A DNA stretch of 64,000 nt from Mariniphaga sediminis (GTDB lineage Bacteria; Bacteroidota; Bacteroidia; Bacteroidales; Prolixibacteraceae): assembly GCF_003573545.1 (NCBI RefSeq), contig NZ_QWET01000006.1, forward strand, positions 248,001 through 312,000, read 5' to 3'. The position numbers and the translations under genes were made by a program. Below are positions 63,550 to 64,000 of the stretch, piece by piece; the first letter of the stretch is position 1, and each line of letters starts with the position of its first letter. The notes below the pieces were generated by a model that was given only the letters and a program-made list of their open reading frames with translations, did no database searches and was not told the origin of the DNA.

Positions 63550-64000
63550 TTAATTATTGCCAAGAATCAGCGGCAAACCATCTTTCCCGCTGCCAATCAC
63601 AACCACCTTTGAATTTTCCGATTTTGCCAAATCAATGGTAGCTTCTATCCCCCGCTGTTGCAAAATGCGGTCGGTTAAGCTGGCATTAATAATCTGGTTA
63701 TAATTGGCAATTCCTTCCGCTTCAATGCGCCGGCGTTCCGCTTCCGATTCTTCCCGCTGGAGCCTGAATTCATAAGCCAGGGCTTCCTGTTCCTGTTGAA
63801 GTTTATTTTCAATGGCTCCTTTAATCTGTTGAGGAAGGTTTATCGACCGGATAAGCAACGCCCGCATTTCAATAAAATTTTCTCCCAAAACATTCCGGGT
63901 TTCATCCTTTATCGTTTGCTCTACTTCTGCCCTCTTGGTAGAGTATATCTCCTCTGCCGTATAACGGCCGGCTACCTGGCGCACAGTTGATCTGACTTCG
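63550..64000 (-). CDS. Prohibitin/SPFH-domain protein, C-terminal part (cut by window edge)
   Basis: The frame is open to the right edge; the GTG at 63984 is internal because coding continues (EVRSTVRQVAGRYTAEEIYS). Visible are the end of the SPFH/Band 7 domain (KRAEVEQTIKDETRNVLGENFIEMRALLIRSINLP), a coiled-coil region (about KGAIENKLQQEQEALAYEFR and REESEAERRRIEAEG), and the C-terminal NYNQIINASLTDRIL, with VVIGSGKDGLPLILGNN at the end. Prohibitin-like proteins form rings on the inner membrane. The N-terminal membrane anchor lies outside the window. Confidence 0.92.
   Translation of the reverse strand, partial: EVRSTVRQVAGRYTAEEIYSTKRAEVEQTIKDETRNVLGENFIEMRALLIRSINLPQQIKGAIENKLQQEQEALAYEFRLQREESEAERRRIEAEGIANYNQIINASLTDRILQQRGIEATIDLAKSENSKVVVIGSGKDGLPLILGNN

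Noticed and set aside
63550-63984. Start of the prohibitin-like gene at the GTG at 63984
   Set aside because: The frame continues with coding character to the window edge, so the GTG is internal.
1-64000. CRISPR arrays, complete insertion sequences, tRNA or rRNA genes
   Set aside because: I looked for regular short repeats, transposase motifs and RNA gene landmarks while reading and saw none; no scanning tool was used.

Overview
The window looks like a chromosomal segment of a Bacteroidota bacterium, probably a marine or environmental member of the Bacteroidales/Marinilabiliales. The grounds are SusC/SusD pairs, FecI-type sigma and FecR anti-sigma pairs, A-rich sequence instead of Shine-Dalgarno sites, several TAnnTTTG-type -7 boxes, and many lipoproteins and sulfatases. 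Most genes lie on the minus strand. The genus is inference; no rRNA or tRNA gene was seen.

Region 1 (1-6343): the end of a polysaccharide utilization locus (PUL) that continues off the left edge. It holds an ECF sigma factor, a FecR anti-sigma factor and the first 104 codons of a SusC-like transporter. Beside them are a secreted GH20 beta-hexosaminidase, a divergent AraC regulator and murQ, which together suggest amino-sugar or peptidoglycan-fragment use.

Region 2 (6687-36110): a sulfated-glycan PUL. Sigma factor, FecR, SusC and SusD (36110 down to 28907) are followed by a tightly packed minus-strand run from 28507 to 6687. That run encodes six Cys-type S1 sulfatases, an FG-GAP repeat protein, a GH20 remnant, an exported Gfo/Idh/MocA oxidoreductase, an exported TIM-barrel epimerase-like protein, a GH20/67-like glycosidase candidate, a secreted FAD oxidoreductase, a sialidase-fold protein, a DapA/NanA-type aldolase and a helical-toroid lipoprotein. 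The likely logic is desulfation and cleavage outside the cytoplasm, oxidation of sugar units there, and aldol cleavage of the product in the cytoplasm. Two genes here are damaged: the FG-GAP gene has an in-frame stop and the GH20 gene has lost most of its body.

Region 3 (36346-38546): a MocR-type regulator and a divergent FMN-binding PNPOx-like gene, with a perfect inverted repeat between them that could be the operator.

Region 4 (38605-53234): a third FecI/FecR/SusC/SusD module. It is followed by two very large tandem Asp-box beta-propeller lipoproteins, an M14 metallocarboxypeptidase and a membrane acyltransferase of the HGSNAT/DUF5009 type. No classical glycoside hydrolase, polysaccharide lyase or sulfatase is recognisable, so the substrate is unclear. 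This is the best candidate for an undescribed system.

Region 5 (53586-64000): a decayed dnaE fragment marks the change to general genes. These are an SDR39U1 epimerase, an exported TIM-barrel protein, a cytidylate-kinase-like protein, a PAS protein, a GntR/LacI-type regulator divergent from a sorbosone-dehydrogenase-like lipoprotein and cytochrome c, an OmpA/TPR/PD40 protein, a small charged protein, a hotdog thioesterase and a prohibitin-like protein cut by the right edge. All three fecR-susC gaps carry a strong hairpin.
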